Under the pieces are notes generated by a model that saw only the letters and a list, made by a program, of their open reading frames with translations, had not been told where the DNA came from and did no database searches. From Faecalibacterium sp963615155 (lineage in GTDB: Bacteria > Bacillota > Clostridia > Oscillospirales > Ruminococcaceae): a DNA stretch of 64,000 bases. Position numbers and translations under genes: made by a program. The stretch is taken from NCBI GenBank assembly GCA_963615155.1, contig CAVEGP010000002.1:1-64000 (forward strand), given 5' to 3'. Below, one piece after another: positions 51,170-59,885 of the stretch; within the stretch, counting starts at the first letter, position 1, and each line of letters opens with the position of its first letter.

Positions 51170-52138
51170 TTACTCGATCACAATGGTTCTTGTGATCTTC
51201 GTTGCGGAATAGTTGCCCGTGACGGTGGCTGTCTCGGTGTACCTGCCCGGTTCGGTCGGGAAGGTATCAGACTTCCGGCTGAAGAGACTGGACAGGAAGC
51301 TGCCGTCACCCTCCTCATAGGTGCAGATAACCTTTGCGTCGGCAATGACCTGACCGTTATCATCCAGCACTGCCGCGCCGTTGAAGCTTGCTGCTTCCTC
51401 GACGGTCAGCTTCTCGGGAAGCTCGCTTGCCCAATAGAGACGGACGCCTTCGGACTTCGGCTTGATCTTGAACATTGCCACACCCGCAGTGTTCATGTCG
51501 CCGGAGCTCAACGCCACAGCACCTCCAATGTAGCTGCCTGCGGCAGACGGCTGTTCATCGATATAGATACGGGTCGCAACGTCCTTCGGCATAAATTTGC
51601 GGATCATCTCGACCGCCAGCTTCATTCCTGTTGACACGTCCTTCAGGGTCGGCATATAGAATTTCAGGACGTCCATGACCGAAACGACCTCGTCCGCCAC
51701 ACGAAGCAGGACTTCAACATCATTTCCGTCGATCAGTTGCTTCAGATAATCGTATACGTTGAACTCTTCCTCCTGATCGGGAGTCGTGGACATCTTGCGG
51801 GGCAGCGGAATGATTTTGAGCAGGGTGCGGATCTTATCCGACAGCACCAGCGTCACATAGCCCTTCGCCTCATCCGTTGTTCCCATGATCACGCCGATAT
51901 ACTGCGTATCTGCCGGTTTGCTCTCCACACTGAGGGTAAATGGCGAACCATAGACCAGATCTCCCGTCGCTTTCAACCGGATAGAGACAATATCGTTCTG
52001 AGTATCGACCAGAGACTCCACATCTGCGGTTTCGGGTTCTTCCGAGACGGTCGCCGCCATTGCCGGCGTCGCAAGGATGCTCAGGCTCAGAATTGCCGCC
52101 AGCAATATCGAAATTATGCGTTTGGTCTTTCTTTTCAT
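51170..52138 (-). CDS. Secreted protein of unknown function
   Basis: 322 residues with a signal peptide (residues 1-28, ILLAAILSLSILATPAMA). The mature part has an N-terminal beta domain (DIVSIRLKATGDLVYGSPFTLSV), a helical middle (KQLIDGNDVEVLLRVADEVVSVMDVLKF) and a C-terminal Ig-like strand pattern (GRYTETATVTGNYSATKITRTIVIE). No anchor is visible. I do not recognise the family. Good promoter; monocistronic. Confidence 0.75.
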   Translation of the reverse strand: MKRKTKRIISILLAAILSLSILATPAMAATVSEEPETADVESLVDTQNDIVSIRLKATGDLVYGSPFTLSVESKPADTQYIGVIMGTTDEAKGYVTLVLSDKIRTLLKIIPLPRKMSTTPDQEEEFNVYDYLKQLIDGNDVEVLLRVADEVVSVMDVLKFYMPTLKDVSTGMKLAVEMIRKFMPKDVATRIYIDEQPSAAGSYIGGAVALSSGDMNTAGVAMFKIKPKSEGVRLYWASELPEKLTVEEAASFNGAAVLDDNGQVIADAKVICTYEEGDGSFLSSLFSRKSDTFPTEPGRYTETATVTGNYSATKITRTIVIE

Positions 52139-52170
52139 TCTGACAGACCTCCTGTTATTCTCTTGTCCTG

Positions 52171-52199
52171 ATTTTACCGCAAATCGCTCTTTCGGTCAA
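52171..52199 (-). promoter_or_regulatory. Promoter of the secreted-protein gene
   Basis: Minus-strand -35 TTGACC (52194-52199), 17-base spacer, -10 TAAAAT (52171-52176). Confidence 0.7.
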
Positions 52200-52221
52200 T
52201 AACTGGATTCAACTATAACAA

Positions 52222-52304
52222 AAACCTCTCCGTCTCACTTCGTTCGACAGCTCTCCTGATAGGGGAGGTGGCAATACGAGAAGCATTGACGGAGAGGTTC
52301 TTTC
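52222..52304. repeat. Dispersed palindromic element, copy 8
   Basis: CCTCTCCGTCTCACTTCG at one end and GACGGAGAGGTTC at the other form a long stem; on the minus strand it ends in TTTTTG, so it can terminate serA. It begins seven bases past the serA stop. Confidence 0.8.
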
Positions 52305-52310
52305 GTAATT

Positions 52311-53471
52311 TTACAGGATCCGCACCCGAATGACCGCGGGGATCGCAGACAGCTTTTCAGCCAGGGTCTTATCCACTGCGCCCGTTGCGTCGAGCATGGT
52401 GTACGCCATGTTTTTCTTGCTCTTGTTCACCATGTTTTCGATGTTCAGACCCGCTTCGGTCGTCAGGGCGGTGATCTGGCTGATCATGCCCGGCTCGTTC
52501 TTGTGGATGATACAGATGCGCTTACCGCCTGCACGGGGCTGGCGTACCTCCGGCATATTGACCGAGTGGGTGATGTTGCCATTCTTGAGGTAATCGCTGA
52601 TCTCCTGTGCGGCCATGACTGCGCAATTGTCCTCGGCTTCGGGGGTCGATGCTCCCAGATGGGGCGTGCAGATGATACCTGGCTTGCCCAGCAGAGCCTC
52701 GGTCGGGAAGTCGGTCATGTAGCCGGAGACTTTGCCCGTCTCAAGGGCTTCCAGCAGAGCGGGCGTGTTCACCAGCTCACCACGAGCGTAGTTCAGAATC
52801 TTCACGCCATCCTTGCAGAGTGCCAAGGTCTGCGCATTGATGGTGTCCTTGGTGGTCGGCAGATACGGCACATGGATGGTGATGTAATCGCAGAGCGGGA
52901 GCATATCGTTCAAGTTGACGCAGTGATGCACCTGACTGCTCAAATTCCACGCGGCATCGATGGAAATATAGGGGTCGTAGCCGTAGACCTCCATACCAAG
53001 CGCAATCGCGCAGTTCGCAACGCGGGAGCCGATTGCGCCCAAGCCGATAACGCCCAGCGTCTTGCCCTTGACCTCGTTGCCGACAAACTGCTTTTTTCCC
53101 TTCTCCACACTCTTTGCCATCGCCGGATCGCCCGCAAGTCCCTGCGTCCACTGCGCGGCAGCAGCTACATTGCGGCTGCCTGCGATCAGCATCCCGATGA
53201 CAAGCTCCGCGACCGAATTTGCGTTTGCACCGGGCGTATTGAACACTACGATGCCCTGTTCGCTGCAGCGGTCAAGCGGAATGTTGTTCACGCCGGCACC
53301 CGCACGAGCGATCGCCAGCAGGTTGTCATTAAACGTCGTGTTCAGCAGATCGGCACTGCGCACCAGAATGCCGTCGGGGGCGTCGGCGTCCACTGAGACA
53401 TCAAACAGGTTTTTGGGCAGTTTTGCCAGACCCACCGGACTGATGGCGTTCAGAGTTTTTATTGTAAACAT
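52311..53471 (-). CDS. serA: D-3-phosphoglycerate dehydrogenase
   Basis: Oxidises 3-phosphoglycerate to 3-phosphohydroxypyruvate, first step of serine synthesis. From ATG 53471 (AGGAGA upstream) it has 386 residues. The NAD site is LGVIGLGAIGSRVANCAIALG near 145; NYARGELVNTPALLEAL near 230 and the catalytic His in PHLGASTPEAEDNCA near 280 are typical. The last 75 residues (ICIIHKNEPGMISQITALTTEAG) form an ACT domain for serine or related feedback. The gene follows serC in the same direction. Confidence 0.94.
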   Translation of the reverse strand: MFTIKTLNAISPVGLAKLPKNLFDVSVDADAPDGILVRSADLLNTTFNDNLLAIARAGAGVNNIPLDRCSEQGIVVFNTPGANANSVAELVIGMLIAGSRNVAAAAQWTQGLAGDPAMAKSVEKGKKQFVGNEVKGKTLGVIGLGAIGSRVANCAIALGMEVYGYDPYISIDAAWNLSSQVHHCVNLNDMLPLCDYITIHVPYLPTTKDTINAQTLALCKDGVKILNYARGELVNTPALLEALETGKVSGYMTDFPTEALLGKPGIICTPHLGASTPEAEDNCAVMAAQEISDYLKNGNITHSVNMPEVRQPRAGGKRICIIHKNEPGMISQITALTTEAGLNIENMVNKSKKNMAYTMLDATGAVDKTLAEKLSAIPAVIRVRIL

Positions 53472-53501
53472 GGTTATTATCTCCTGTAAATTGCTCTTGT
53501 T

Positions 53502-53577
53502 CAACCTCTCCGTCATCGCTGACGCGATGCCAGCTCTCCTGTCGGGAGAACTGTTGAACGAAGTGAGACCGAGAGGT
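53502..53577. repeat. Dispersed palindromic element, copy 9
   Basis: CCTCTCCGTCATCG, CCAGCTCTCCTG and GAAGTGAGACCGAGAGG match the family. It fills the gap between serC and serA and abuts the serC stop. Confidence 0.75.
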
Positions 53578-54660
53578 TCAAGCGTTCTCTTTGCGGAACT
53601 TCTCCATGAAGTCCACCAGTTTATCAATGCCCTCGGCAGGCATTGCGTTATAAATGGAAGCACGCATACCGCCGACCAGACGATGTCCCTTCAGGTTGAC
53701 AAAGCCCGCTTCCGCAGCCTCTGCGCAGAATTTCTTGTCCAGATCGGGATTCAGGCTGGTAAAGGTAACATTCATCGTGCTGCGATACCGATGCTCGACC
53801 GGATTGTTGAAGAAATCCTGCCCGTCCAGATAATCATAGAGGACTTTTGCCTTGGCTTCATTGATTCTCTGCATATTGGTCAGACCGCCAATGTCGTTCT
53901 CAAGATACTTGAGGACAAGTCCGGTCATGTAGATGCACCAGCAGGGAGGGGTATTATACATGCTGTCCTTGTTCAACAGAGTGGTGTAGTTCATCATCGT
54001 GGGGACGTTATCCGCCGCATGACCCAGCAGGTCGTCACGGACAATGGCGATCGCCATACCTGCGGGGGCGACATTCTTCTGGACGCCGAAGTAGATGCAG
54101 CCGTACTTGGTGACATCGACCGGCTTGGACAGGATCATCGAGCTGAGGTCCGCCACCAGCGGCACACCCTCGACCTGCGGAACTTCAACATACTGCGTGC
54201 CGAAGATGGTATTGTTCTGGCAGATGTGGATGTAACTTGCGTCCTTATCATAATCAATGGCATTGACATCCGGAATGTAGGTGAAGTTTTTGTCCTTGCT
54301 GTTGGCAACAATGTTCACCTCACCGAATTTTGCAGCCTCTTTTGCGGCCAGATTCGAGAAGTTGCCCGTGACAAGGTAATCCGCCTTTCCCGTCGTCATG
54401 AAGTTCAGCGGAACCATTGCGAACTGCTGCGTCGCGCCGCCCTGAAAGAAACCGACCTTGTAGTTGTCGGGGATGTTCATCACCCGCCGGAGAGAACCCT
54501 CGGTCTCCTTGATGATCTCATCGAACCACTTGCTGCGGTGGCTCATCTCCATCACGCTCTGACCGCTGTCACCATATTCAAGCAACTCTGCCTGTGCCTG
54601 CTTTAGGACTTTTTCCGGCAGCATGCTGGGACCTGCGCTGAAATTATACACTCGTGCCAT
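53578..54660 (-). CDS. serC: Phosphoserine aminotransferase
   Basis: Transaminates 3-phosphohydroxypyruvate to phosphoserine with PLP. From ATG 54660 (AAAAGGAG upstream) it has 360 residues, as in E. coli. RVYNFSAGPSMLPEKVL at the N-terminus, FFQGGATQQFAMVPLNF near 70, and the PLP Lys in YFGVQKNVAPAG near 190 are diagnostic, as is GHRLVGGMRASIYNAMP at the end. serA lies downstream, so serCA is an operon; serB is not present here. Confidence 0.96.
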   Translation of the reverse strand: MARVYNFSAGPSMLPEKVLKQAQAELLEYGDSGQSVMEMSHRSKWFDEIIKETEGSLRRVMNIPDNYKVGFFQGGATQQFAMVPLNFMTTGKADYLVTGNFSNLAAKEAAKFGEVNIVANSKDKNFTYIPDVNAIDYDKDASYIHICQNNTIFGTQYVEVPQVEGVPLVADLSSMILSKPVDVTKYGCIYFGVQKNVAPAGMAIAIVRDDLLGHAADNVPTMMNYTTLLNKDSMYNTPPCWCIYMTGLVLKYLENDIGGLTNMQRINEAKAKVLYDYLDGQDFFNNPVEHRYRSTMNVTFTSLNPDLDKKFCAEAAEAGFVNLKGHRLVGGMRASIYNAMPAEGIDKLVDFMEKFRKENA

Positions 54661-54727
54661 ACTTGAATTCTCCTTTTCCCTGATACCGCCCAAATCCCTG
54701 GCGGCGTTGTGTTGCTGAACTGTCCGT

Positions 54728-54757
54728 AGTATAATGGTTTCAAAGGGACAAAAGCAA
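54728..54757 (-). promoter_or_regulatory. serCA promoter
   Basis: Minus-strand -35 TTGCTT (54752-54757), 18-base spacer, -10 TATACT (54728-54733). Confidence 0.55.
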
Positions 54758-54844
54758 GAGCATCCTTGCACAAAGTTGACGTGATCGAGTCCTCAGATAG
54801 CGCACAGAACTCACAATTGTCTTTGTATCAAGCACATTTTATGA

Positions 54845-54948
54845 GACAAATGTAAAATGCAGTCGCTTTGTCCGCAAAAGCTCAAACTTTTTGGTTCTTG
54901 TCAATCCCGTCTTTCTCTGGTATCCCAGCACTATCTGAGACAAACGTA
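54845..54948. promoter_or_regulatory. Paired BlaI/CopY-type operator candidates
   Basis: GACAAATGTA (54845-54854) and GACAAACGTA (54939-54948), each within GAGACAAA(T/C)GTAAAA, resemble the TACAnnTGTA core bound by BlaI/MecI/CopY repressors. They flank the probable promoter region of the BlaI-type gene (weak -35 TTGTCA at 54898, -10 TATCCC at 54921). Confidence 0.5.
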
Positions 54949-54975
54949 AAACAAATTTCAGAAAGGAGACAAAGC

Positions 54976-55398
54976 ATGTACGGCTTATCTGACGCACTGA
55001 AACCTCTTTCTGCCGCCGAAGAGCAGGTCATGCTGGCAGTGTGGGCATGTCGTCTGCCCGCATCCCGACGTGATATCAGCGAAAGGCTGGCGGAAAAAGG
55101 CTGGGCAGCAGCCACCATCCTGAATTTTCTGTATCGGCTCGAAGCAAAGGGCTGGGTGAAGAGCGGCAAAGACCAGAACCGCAACACCTACGCCCCCACC
55201 GTCACCCGACGCGCCTACAGCGTGTGGAGTATGCGCCAACGGCTGGATACCCTTTTTGGCGGCGACCTTGCCGAAGCTGTCCGTGCCCTCGTCAGCGAGA
55301 GCGGCTGCAGTCAGAGTGAGCTGGAACAGGCTATCGCCGTGCTGAACGAAAAGCACGTCGAAGCTGAAGAATATGACCTGTATGACCCGTATGGCTAG
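54976..55398 (+). CDS. BlaI/MecI/CopY-family transcriptional repressor
   Basis: 140 residues from ATG 54976 (AAAGGAG upstream). The N-terminal winged helix reads LSAAEEQVMLAVWACRLPASRRDISERLAEKGWAAATILNFLYRLEAKGWV (in parts), the classic BlaI layout, followed by a helical dimerisation tail. Partner sensors such as BlaR are not in the window, so signal and targets are unknown. It lies divergent to serC. Self-regulation through the paired sites upstream is likely. Confidence 0.88.
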   Translation: MYGLSDALKPLSAAEEQVMLAVWACRLPASRRDISERLAEKGWAAATILNFLYRLEAKGWVKSGKDQNRNTYAPTVTRRAYSVWSMRQRLDTLFGGDLAEAVRALVSESGCSQSELEQAIAVLNEKHVEAEEYDLYDPYG

Positions 55399-55497
55399 CC
55401 CTTTCCGTCTCGTTGAGCTATTGGCCTATCGGGAAACTTACTATAAAATACGCAAGGCGGTGCGCCCTGCGGTCAGGACTCAGGAGGATATCAACAA

Positions 55498-56925
55498 ATG
55501 AACTGCAAATTACGCGAAAAGAACTGCGGCGGCTGTCCGCTGCTCGACCTTGAATATCCCGAACAGTTGAAACGAAAGGAAGCAAACGTCCGGAGGCTTC
55601 TGGGTAAGTATGGCCCCGTATCCCCTATCCGTGGGATGAAACATCCGTATCATTACCGGAACAAAGTGATCTCCACATTCGCATCCGGCTACGGTGAAAA
55701 ACTTGTCTCCGGCATCTATGCCGCCAAGACGCACAAAGTCCTTCCGGTGGAAAGCTGCCTGCTTCAGGACAAAGTGCTGGACGCCGTGATGCAGGCCGTC
55801 CGTGCCGCCGCCAACGCCTGCCGCTACCAGCCTTTCAACGAGGACAAAGGCACCGGTCTGCTCCGTCATTGCCTGCTCCGGCGGGGCGTGGCGACCGGAC
55901 AGGTCATGGTCGTTCTGGTGACAGCGCAACCTGTTTTGCCGGGCTCAAAAAATTTCGTCCGCTCGCTCCTTTCGGAAGCAGAAAAGAGGAACGTCCCCAT
56001 CACGACCATCGTTCAGAATTACAATCCCCGCAAGACCAGCGTCGTCCTTGGCGAGGATGAAAAAATCCTGTACGGTAAGGGGTTTATTCTGGACACTCTC
56101 TGCGGCAAAAGCTACGCCATCAGCCCGCGAAGCTTTTATCAGGTCAATCCTATCCAGACCGCCGTTCTCTATGGTCTTGCGGTCGATGCCGCTCATCTGA
56201 CCGGAAAGGAAACGGTTCTGGATGCCTACTGCGGCATCGGCACGATCGGTCTGACCGCCTCCGGCAAGGCGAAGCAGATCGTCGGCGTCGAGGTCAATCG
56301 TGACGCCGTTCATGACGCCGTCGGCAACGCCAGGCACAACGGTGTGAAAAACGCCCGCTTTTTTGCTGCCGACGCGACCGCATGGATTCGGGAAGCCGCA
56401 GACGCCGGACAGCGTGCCGACGTAATCTTCATGGATCCTCCCCGTGAAGGCTCGACTCCGGAGTTCATCGAAAGTGTCGTCCGGATGGCACCCAAACGGG
56501 TCATCTACATTAGCTGCAACCCCGAAACCATGGCTCGTGACCTCGCCTTTTTTACCTGTAAAGGCTACCGTGCCGAGGGCTTTACCCCCGTCGATATGTT
56601 CCCCCATGCCGACCATTGCGAGGTGGTATGCGCATTGTCCAAACTAGATGTCCACCAGAAAATCACGGTTGACCTGAAGATGGATGAACTGGACGTGCCT
56701 GCCGCTGAAACCAAAGCCACCTATGACGAGATTCGGAGTTATGTCAAAGAGCGTACTGGCCTGACTGTGAGCCACCTCTATATTGCGCAGGTCAAGCAGA
56801 AGTGTGGCATCAAGGAGCGGGAGAACTACAACAAGCCCAAATCCGAGAACAGCCGTCAGCCCAAGTGTCCGCCGGAGAAAGAAAAAGCCATCCGGGAAGC
56901 GTTGAAGCATTTTAAGATGATTTGA
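55498..56925 (+). CDS. rlmD: 23S rRNA (uracil-5-)-methyltransferase, RlmD/RumA family
   Basis: 475 residues. The N-terminal CKLREKNCGGCPLL supplies iron-sulfur cysteines but no TRAM domain is seen. The SAM site VLDAYCGIGTIGLTASG is near residue 240, the QVNP element SFYQVNPIQTAVLYG near 207, and the catalytic Cys in YISCNPETMARDL near 340. About 80 residues beyond the usual end (KATYDEIRSYVKERTGLTVS, ERENYNKPKSENSRQPKCPP) form an extension common in Clostridial homologues. It methylates U5 positions of 23S rRNA (1939 and/or 747). Note the paralogue question: which position cannot be told from sequence. Confidence 0.92.
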   Translation: MNCKLREKNCGGCPLLDLEYPEQLKRKEANVRRLLGKYGPVSPIRGMKHPYHYRNKVISTFASGYGEKLVSGIYAAKTHKVLPVESCLLQDKVLDAVMQAVRAAANACRYQPFNEDKGTGLLRHCLLRRGVATGQVMVVLVTAQPVLPGSKNFVRSLLSEAEKRNVPITTIVQNYNPRKTSVVLGEDEKILYGKGFILDTLCGKSYAISPRSFYQVNPIQTAVLYGLAVDAAHLTGKETVLDAYCGIGTIGLTASGKAKQIVGVEVNRDAVHDAVGNARHNGVKNARFFAADATAWIREAADAGQRADVIFMDPPREGSTPEFIESVVRMAPKRVIYISCNPETMARDLAFFTCKGYRAEGFTPVDMFPHADHCEVVCALSKLDVHQKITVDLKMDELDVPAAETKATYDEIRSYVKERTGLTVSHLYIAQVKQKCGIKERENYNKPKSENSRQPKCPPEKEKAIREALKHFKMI

Positions 56926-56959
56926 TGTAAAATTTTTATCTCAGAGGCTGGTGATTGTT

Positions 56960-57700
56960 ATGAGCGACTTTTCACACTTGAAAAACAAGCTTCTGGCGGA
57001 ACAGGTCGAAGACCAGATATACCACTACATTCTGGACACCCCCATTGAGCCGGGAGCAAAGCTGCCCAACGAGTTTGAATTGGGCGAAAAGTTTGGAGTT
57101 GGCCGCAGCACCATCCGGGAAGCCGTCAAGCTACTGTCCAGTAAGGGCATCGTGGAGGTGCGGCGTGGTTCGGGCACCTATGTGGTGACAACGACCAAGG
57201 GACTGTCCGACCCGCTGGGATTGCGCTCCGTCAAGGATAAGAACCAGCTGGCATTGGATCTGGTCAATGTCCGCCTTTTGTTGGAGCCGGGCATTGCGGC
57301 CATGGCGGCACGGAATGCGACAGAAGAAGATGTTGAGCGTCTGCGACGGCTCTGTGAACGGGTCGAGGTGAAAATCCATGACGGAGAACGCTATATCGAA
57401 GATGACATTGCGTTCCATACCTGTATTGCCGAGAGCAGCAAAAACACCGTGGTGGAACAGTTGATCCCGATCATTGATACGGCAGTTATGATGTTCGTGA
57501 ATGTGACCCACAAAAAGCTCATCGATGAAACCATCATGACTCACCGGATGATCGTAGAAGCAATTGCGAGCCATGACCCGATGGGAGCGCAGTCCGCGAT
57601 GGTGATGCACCTGAACTTCAACCGCACCTATATCAAAAAGGTTTATGATGGCGAAGACCCTGAAGATGGAACCATCGGCATTGCCCAATTTGTAAAGTGA
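56960..57700 (+). CDS. GntR-family (FadR subfamily) regulator of the sugar-acid genes
   Basis: 246 residues. N-terminal winged helix (YHYILDTPIEPGAKLPNEFELGEKFGVGRSTIREAVKLLSSKGIVEVRRGSGTYV in parts), then an FCD ligand domain (LALDLVNVRLLLEPGIAAMAA, DIAFHTCIAESSKN, THRMIVEAIASHDPMGAQSAM). It is followed by a terminator and then by the dehydratase-permease pair, with a 19-bp palindrome between. The likely ligand is the sugar acid or its keto product. The ribosome site is weak; GTG 56951 is an alternative start. Confidence 0.88.
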   Translation: MSDFSHLKNKLLAEQVEDQIYHYILDTPIEPGAKLPNEFELGEKFGVGRSTIREAVKLLSSKGIVEVRRGSGTYVVTTTKGLSDPLGLRSVKDKNQLALDLVNVRLLLEPGIAAMAARNATEEDVERLRRLCERVEVKIHDGERYIEDDIAFHTCIAESSKNTVVEQLIPIIDTAVMMFVNVTHKKLIDETIMTHRMIVEAIASHDPMGAQSAMVMHLNFNRTYIKKVYDGEDPEDGTIGIAQFVK

Positions 57701-57705
57701 TGAAA

Positions 57706-57738
57706 TCCCTGCACGGAAACTCTGTGCAGGGACTTTTT
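57706..57738 (+). terminator. Terminator of the second gntR gene
   Basis: TCCCTGCAC (57706-57714) pairs with GTGCAGGGA (57724-57732), followed by five T. Confidence 0.85.
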
Positions 57739-57744
57739 ATCGTT

Positions 57745-57763
57745 AAAGTCATCTGATGACTTT
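57745..57763. promoter_or_regulatory. 19-bp palindrome, candidate GntR operator
   Basis: AAAGTCATC, one central T, GATGACTTT: perfectly symmetric arms of nine bases, 127 bases before the dehydratase -35 box and just after the terminator. Confidence 0.4.
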
Positions 57764-57889
57764 GAAAAGTAAATTTGGTATAAAAGAGCTGAAAAAGCTG
57801 GATTTGAGTGTTGTATCCCGGAAAATTGGACGAAATGCTAGATGTATCCAAGATTTTTTGAGCAGATAGTGGGACGTATCTGTGACAAC

Positions 57890-57918
57890 TTGCAAAGAAA
57901 CATCTGCCGGATTACAAT
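57890..57918 (+). promoter_or_regulatory. Promoter of the dehydratase-permease operon
   Basis: -35 TTGCAA (57890-57895), 17-base spacer, -10 TACAAT (57913-57918). Confidence 0.7.
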
Positions 57919-57980
57919 AAAGCCATAAGATGTCCGACGGATAAAGGACAAAGTAAGAGAGCATTTTGGAGGTAAGAATT

Positions 57981-59768
57981 ATGGAGTTGCGTTCACAAGA
58001 AGTCCGCACATTGGCACCGGAAAATGACCCGCTGAAGATGGGCATGGGTTGGAAGGTCGAAGATCTTGCAAAACCGCAGATCATGGTGGAAAGCACCTTT
58101 GGCGACAGCCATCCGGGCAGCGCGCATCTGGACCAATTTGTAAAGGAAGCGGTCCAAGCAGTCAACGAGAATGGCGGCAAGGCAGCCCGCTACTTTGCAA
58201 CAGATATGTGCGACGGCATTGCACAGGGCCACGACGGCATTAACTACTCGCTGGCACACCGGGACGCTATCGTGAATCTGGTGGAAGCACAGGCCAATGC
58301 CAGCGTCTACGACGGCGGCGTGTTCATTGCCAGTTGTGATAAATCTGTCCCTGCCATGTTGATGAGCATTGGCCGCCTGAAAGAGATGAGCGCTATCGTT
58401 GTGACGGGCGGCGTCATGGAAGCCCATACCCTGCCTAAAGAATATGTGGTGAACGATCCGGCCTGTGCCATCAATGAACTGCTGACGCTGGAACAGATCG
58501 GCAAGTTCGATGCATGGGAAAAGACGGGCGTTATCCCCAACAGCCAGTTGGATTACTACAAGCACAACGCTTGCCCCAGCTGCGGCGCATGTTCCTTTAT
58601 GGGAACTGCTTCTACGATGCAGATCATGGCTGAAGCGCTGGGACTGATGCTTCCCGGTACGGCATTGATGCCCGCCACGGCTCCGGAACTGAAACAGGCT
58701 GCTTACGATGCCGGAAAACAGTTGATGGAACTGGTGAAAAAGGGCATCAAGGCAAAGGATATCGTGACCAAGGAGAGCTTTGAAAATGCCATTATGGTTC
58801 ATGCGGCCATCTCTGGTTCCACCAATGCCACCATGCATCTGCCCGCCATCGCCCATGAGTTTGGCATTGAGATCGATGCTGACACCTTTGACCGGATGCA
58901 CCGGGGTGCGCACTATCTGCTGAACATCCGTCCTTCCGGCGATTGGCCCGCCCAGTATTTCTACTATGCCGGCGGTGTGCCCCGCGTGATGGAAGAGATC
59001 AAATCGATGCTGCATCTGGATGTCATGACCGTTACCGGAAAAACGCTGGGCGAGAATCTGGAAGAACTGAAGAAAAACGGCTTCTACCAGCACTGCGATG
59101 CAATTCTGGCCGAAAAAACCGCTGGTTTTGCCCGTCCGGTCAGTCGGGAGGATATCATCCACAGCTTCAATAACGCCAAGGGAACCGATGGCAGCATTGC
59201 CATCCTGAAAGGCAATCTGGCCCCGGAAGGCTGCGTTATCAAGCACACTGCCTGCCCGAAGAATATGTTCCAGGCTACCCTCCGGGCAAAGCCCTACGAC
59301 AGCGAGGAAGAGTGCATCGCCGCTGTTCTGCACGGCGAGGTGAAGCCGGGAGACGCCATCTTTATCCGGTACGAAGGCCCGCGCGGCAGCGGAATGCCGG
59401 AGATGTTCTACACCGGCGAAGCCATCTGTGCGGACCCGAAGCTGGCATCCAGCGTGGCCCTTATTACAGATGGCCGCTTCTCCGGCGCAAGCCGCGGCCC
59501 GGTCATTGGCCATGTCAGCCCAGAAGCTGCCGTGGGCGGCCCTATTGCTCTGGTAGAAGAGGGTGACCTCATCCAAATCGATGTCCATGCCCGGAAGCTC
59601 GCCATTGTCGGCGTGAACGGCGAAGCAAAGACGCCGGAAGAGATGGAAACTATTCTTGCAAAGCGCCGCGCCAACTGGAAGCCGAAGACTCCTAAGTATA
59701 CGAAAGGTTTGCTGAAACTGTATTCGCAGCACGCGGTAAGCCCGATGAAGGGTGCTTACATGGAGTAA
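57981..59768 (+). CDS. IlvD/Edd-family dehydratase, probably acting on a sugar acid
   Basis: 595 residues from ATG 57981 (TTGGAGG upstream). Candidate iron-sulfur ligands are Cys77 (ATDMCDGIAQGHDG), Cys119 (ASCDKSVPAM) and Cys201 (CPSCGACSFMGTAST). GGRFSGASRGP-like TDGRFSGASRGPVIGHVSPEA near 500 is the family C-terminal signature. IlvD itself makes branched amino acids; this protein sits with a GntR regulator and a GntP-type permease and no ilv genes, so gluconate or another aldonate is the more likely substrate, giving KDG that kdgK/kdgA can use. Substrate is inferred from context. Confidence 0.85.
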   Translation: MELRSQEVRTLAPENDPLKMGMGWKVEDLAKPQIMVESTFGDSHPGSAHLDQFVKEAVQAVNENGGKAARYFATDMCDGIAQGHDGINYSLAHRDAIVNLVEAQANASVYDGGVFIASCDKSVPAMLMSIGRLKEMSAIVVTGGVMEAHTLPKEYVVNDPACAINELLTLEQIGKFDAWEKTGVIPNSQLDYYKHNACPSCGACSFMGTASTMQIMAEALGLMLPGTALMPATAPELKQAAYDAGKQLMELVKKGIKAKDIVTKESFENAIMVHAAISGSTNATMHLPAIAHEFGIEIDADTFDRMHRGAHYLLNIRPSGDWPAQYFYYAGGVPRVMEEIKSMLHLDVMTVTGKTLGENLEELKKNGFYQHCDAILAEKTAGFARPVSREDIIHSFNNAKGTDGSIAILKGNLAPEGCVIKHTACPKNMFQATLRAKPYDSEEECIAAVLHGEVKPGDAIFIRYEGPRGSGMPEMFYTGEAICADPKLASSVALITDGRFSGASRGPVIGHVSPEAAVGGPIALVEEGDLIQIDVHARKLAIVGVNGEAKTPEEMETILAKRRANWKPKTPKYTKGLLKLYSQHAVSPMKGAYME

Positions 59769-59885
59769 GAAACTCCTTCTGAAAAACTGAAAATGAAAAT
59801 GCTGTTTTGAAAATCAACTGCCCAGCGTGATTTTGCTGGACAACTTAGGAAAGTGCAGCCAAAAATAAAAATGGAGGAACGTCTT

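Noticed and set aside
57981..59768. Assignment of the dehydratase as biosynthetic IlvD
   Set aside because: No ilv genes nearby, while a GntR regulator and a GntP permease are; kept only as an alternative.
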